NCBI RefSeq assembly: GCF_003945595.2
Contig: NW_024104619.1
Location: 310,001-374,000 of the forward strand
Reading direction: 5' to 3'
Source of the DNA: Pipra filicauda
Lineage: Eukaryota; Chordata; Aves; Passeriformes; Pipridae
DNA: 64,000 nucleotides
Under the pieces are notes generated by a model, which saw only the letters and a list, made by a program, of their open reading frames with translations, was not told the DNA's origin and searched no databases. The translations under genes were made by a program, and so were the position numbers. Of the stretch, positions 61,715 through 64,000 are shown in pieces; position 1 is the stretch's first letter; each line of letters opens with the position of its first letter.

Positions 61715-62730
61715 CGCTGAACGGGTCTGCATCCAGTTGGCAGCTGGTCACTAGTGGTGTCCCCCAGGGATCAGTGTTGGGCCCAGTTCTGTTCAATATC
61801 TTTTTTGATGATCTGGATGAGGGGTTTGAGTCCATCATCAGCAAATTTGCAGATGACACCAAGTTGGGGAAGAGTGTTGATCTACTGGAGAGTAGGAGGG
61901 CTCTTCAGACAGACCTGGACAGGCTGGAGAGTTGGGCTGATTCCAACGGGATGAGATTCAACAAGGCCAGTGCCGGGTCCTGCACTTTGGCCACAACAAC
62001 CCCCTGCAGAGCTACAGGCTGGGGACAGAGTGGCTGGAGAGCAGCCAGGCAGAAAGGGACCTGGGAGTGTGGATTGACAGGAAGCTGAACAGGAGCCAGC
62101 AGTGTGCCCAGGTGGCCAAGAAGGCCAATGGCATCCTGGCCTGGATCAGGAACGGTGTGGCCAACAGGTCCAGGGAAGTGATTCTTCCCCTGTACTCAGC
62201 GCCGGTGAGGCCACACCTGGAGTGCTGTGTCCAGTTCTGGGCCCCTCAGTTCAGGAAGGATCTGGAGGTGCTGGAGCAGGTCCAGGGAAGAGCAACAAGT
62301 CTGGTGAAGGGACTGGAGCACAAGTCCTATGAGGAGAGGCTGAGGGAGCTGGGGTTGTTCAGCCTGAAGAAGAGGAGGCTCAGGGGAGACCTCATCACTC
62401 TCTACAACTCCCTGAAAGGAGGTTGTAGCCAGGTGGAGGTTGGTCTCTTCTCCCAAGCAACTATCAGTAGGACAAGAGGGCATGATCTGCCAGGGGAGTT
62501 TAAGTTGGATATTAGGAAGACATTTTTTACAGAAGGACTAATCAGGCATTGGAGTGGGCTGCCCAGGGAAGTGGTGGATTCACTGTCCCTAGAGGTTTTT
62601 AAGATGAGACTGGATGTGGCACTCAGTGCCATGGTCTGGTAACCACAGAGGTGTTGGATCAAGGATTGGACTTGATGGTCTCAGAGATCTTTTCCAACCC
62701 AGTTGATTCTATGATTCTATGATTCTATGA
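61714..62730 (+). pseudogene. Youngest-looking CR1 LINE: 5'-truncated ORF2 with one frameshift, 3' UTR and tail
   Basis: This is the C-terminal part of a CR1 reverse transcriptase with its 3' UTR. The first frame (61711-62088) reads the conserved blocks [17 protein letters not shown] and SKFADDTKL, with the catalytic FADD kept at 61846-61857. Near 61969 the family's 'aagtgccgggtcctgcac' reads 'agtgccgggtcctgcac', an apparent one-base deletion. The matching continuation is therefore in another frame, open at 62067-62642 and reading [33 protein letters not shown] and [20 protein letters not shown]. The 3' UTR has 'ctcagtgccatggt' and ends with three perfect tail octamers (62705-62728). Loss of the N-terminal endonuclease and most of RT makes it inactive. 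Antisense frames at 62196-62662 are shadows. Confidence 0.97.
62705..62730 (+). repeat. CR1 3' octamer tail, (GATTCTAT)3
   Basis: Three uninterrupted GATTCTAT units plus GA. This is the recognition tail of CR1 and the longest intact one in the window, consistent with a comparatively recent insertion. Confidence 0.97.
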
Positions 62731-63608
62731 CCTATACTTGCAGAAAATAAGAAATAATTTTCAAGTAGTTCACAGAAGGAACTATTTCTCCTTTCCTCTC
62801 TTCCGTCAGAAATCGCCTGCCCTTTCCTGAGGAAGAAAAGCATTTATTTTTAGAAAGATTTATATATGTTTCATGAATTATGTCCTGCTATAGCAGCCTG
62901 GGCAAGGCTTCAGCATTTCCCCAAGTAAATTCTCACATCAGTTTCTTCCCAGAGCTGGTTGTGCAGGTCAGATAGAGGTAGGTGAAAGAAATGTAAGAAT
63001 AGAGCTGGGTGTGAGTTATGGGACCCTGAAAAATTCAAAGTGTCAGACCTGTTGTTTCTGTACCAGACTAGGGCTACAGGGAATGCAGGCAGACTGTTTT
63101 ATCCCAAGGACTGCATTGGTCTTCAACTGAACAAAGAATAAGGAGAATATGAATATACTCTAACTTCCTTTAGCCTCATTATCCTGTACCTAGCCATGAC
63201 ACTTATCTTCCTGGAACACCAAATATCAACCCAACTAATCAATCTGAGCATTATCTTTTTTCAAACATGAGAAAAAAAAATGCCTCTGAAAATGAAACTG
63301 CTGGAGAAACAACTGCCTTTGTTATGGACTTCTTGCAACTGCTTCTTCTGCAACATCTGTAGCTTAAGTCAGCATTTCTGTTCCTGAGTATGAACTCACA
63401 TACCAGAGAAACTGTGATTGTTCCATTGTGATTTGAAACTATGTTTTAATACTGCACAAAACAGCAAAAAATGGGCTCATTTTACAAAAATCTGTTCCCA
63501 GTACCACCACTAATTTTCACCTACTTCACAACCTCACAAAGAAGCTAAAATTCAGTTTGACTAAGTAAGCAAACATATTCCTGAGCTGATTTCAACAATC
63601 TGTCTGTA
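62731..63608. other. Non-coding spacer
   Basis: No element or exon recognised between two CR1 copies. Confidence 0.5.
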
Positions 63609-64000
63609 TCACAGAATCCCAGAAGGGACCACAGTGGGTCATCTGGTCTAACCTCCCTGCTCAAGCAGGGTCATCCCAGAGCACATGGCACAGGATTGCA
63701 TCCAGACAGTTCTGGAATATCTCCAGTGAGGGAGACTCCACAACTTCTCTGGGCAATCTGTTCAGTGCAGAGTCACTGCACAGTAAAGTTCTTCCTCATG
63801 TTCAGGTGGAACTTCCTGGACATCAGTTCCTGCCCATTGCCTCTTGTCCTATTGCTCGGCACAACCAAGAATAGCCTGGGCCATCCTGTGACACTTTCCC
63901 TTCAGATAATTGCATACCTTGATGAGGTCCCTTCTCATTTATCTCCTCTTGAGGCTGAACAAGAGAGATGCTCCACTATCTTCATCATCTCTGTAGCCTC
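63609..64000 (-). mobile_element. CR1 LINE 3' end, antisense, running off the window
   Basis: The plus strand starts 'tcacagaatccc', then 'gggtcatctggtctaacctc', 'caagcagggtcatcccagag', 'acagttctggaatatctcc', 'cttcctcatgttcaggtgga', 'attgcctcttgtcctattgc', 'accttgatgaggtcccttct' and 'cttgaggctgaacaagagag', ending 'catctctgtagcctc' at the window edge. It continues beyond 64000. Same subgroup and orientation as 3783-3990 and 39686-40050, with a longer preserved part. Confidence 0.95.

Noticed and set aside
1..64000. CRISPR array, operon, prophage or bacterial gene cluster
   Set aside because: There are no spaced identical repeats, no ribosome-binding or dense gene layout, and the repeats are vertebrate LINE and LTR families.

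Overview
The window looks like vertebrate nuclear DNA from a bird. It is AT-rich intergenic or deep-intronic sequence, and I can support no host gene, exon, RNA gene or CpG island in it. The bird assignment rests on at least nineteen fragments of chicken repeat 1 (CR1) LINEs, in both orientations. Many end in the CR1-specific tail of ATTCTATG-like octamers. Three pieces of avian endogenous-retrovirus LTRs are also present. The subfamily wording of the youngest-looking CR1 (61714-62730) resembles copies I know from songbirds, so a passerine is my best guess. No subfamily could be confirmed without a search.

Layout. From 1 to 17 kb CR1 pieces are frequent (1075, 3783, 5664, 6785, 11195, 13682, 14870, 16911), with one LTR at 4297-5155 that carries diverged 41-53 bp modules. 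From about 17.1 to 33.96 kb I see no transposon at all, only microsatellites and A/T tracts. This is the largest element-free block and it contains short stretches that read like conserved non-coding DNA. From 34 to 47 kb there are seven more CR1 pieces and an LTR-like GC-richer segment near 37.3-37.8 kb. From 47.2 to 53.3 kb there is a second element-free block. From 53 kb to the end are the remaining CR1 copies (53331, 55705, 59035, 61714, 63609) and an LTR fragment at 58732-59034 that abuts a CR1.

Coding content. The only open frames with recognisable homology are decayed CR1 ORF2 reverse-transcriptase 3' ends, at 6785-7715, 14870-15863 and 61714-62730. None is intact. The first has stops and a probable loss of a catalytic Asp. 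The second reads FADA where the family has FADD, plus a frameshift. The third keeps FADD but is 5'-truncated and carries an apparent single-base frameshift. All other ORFs are of the size expected by chance, or are shadows of repeats.

No operon, defence system, CRISPR array or novel multi-gene system is visible. The points most worth a second look are the element-free blocks with possible regulatory DNA, a CR1 with tails pointing in opposite directions at its two ends (33958-34623), a 12-bp direct repeat at the 5' junction of the youngest CR1, and the modular LTR.
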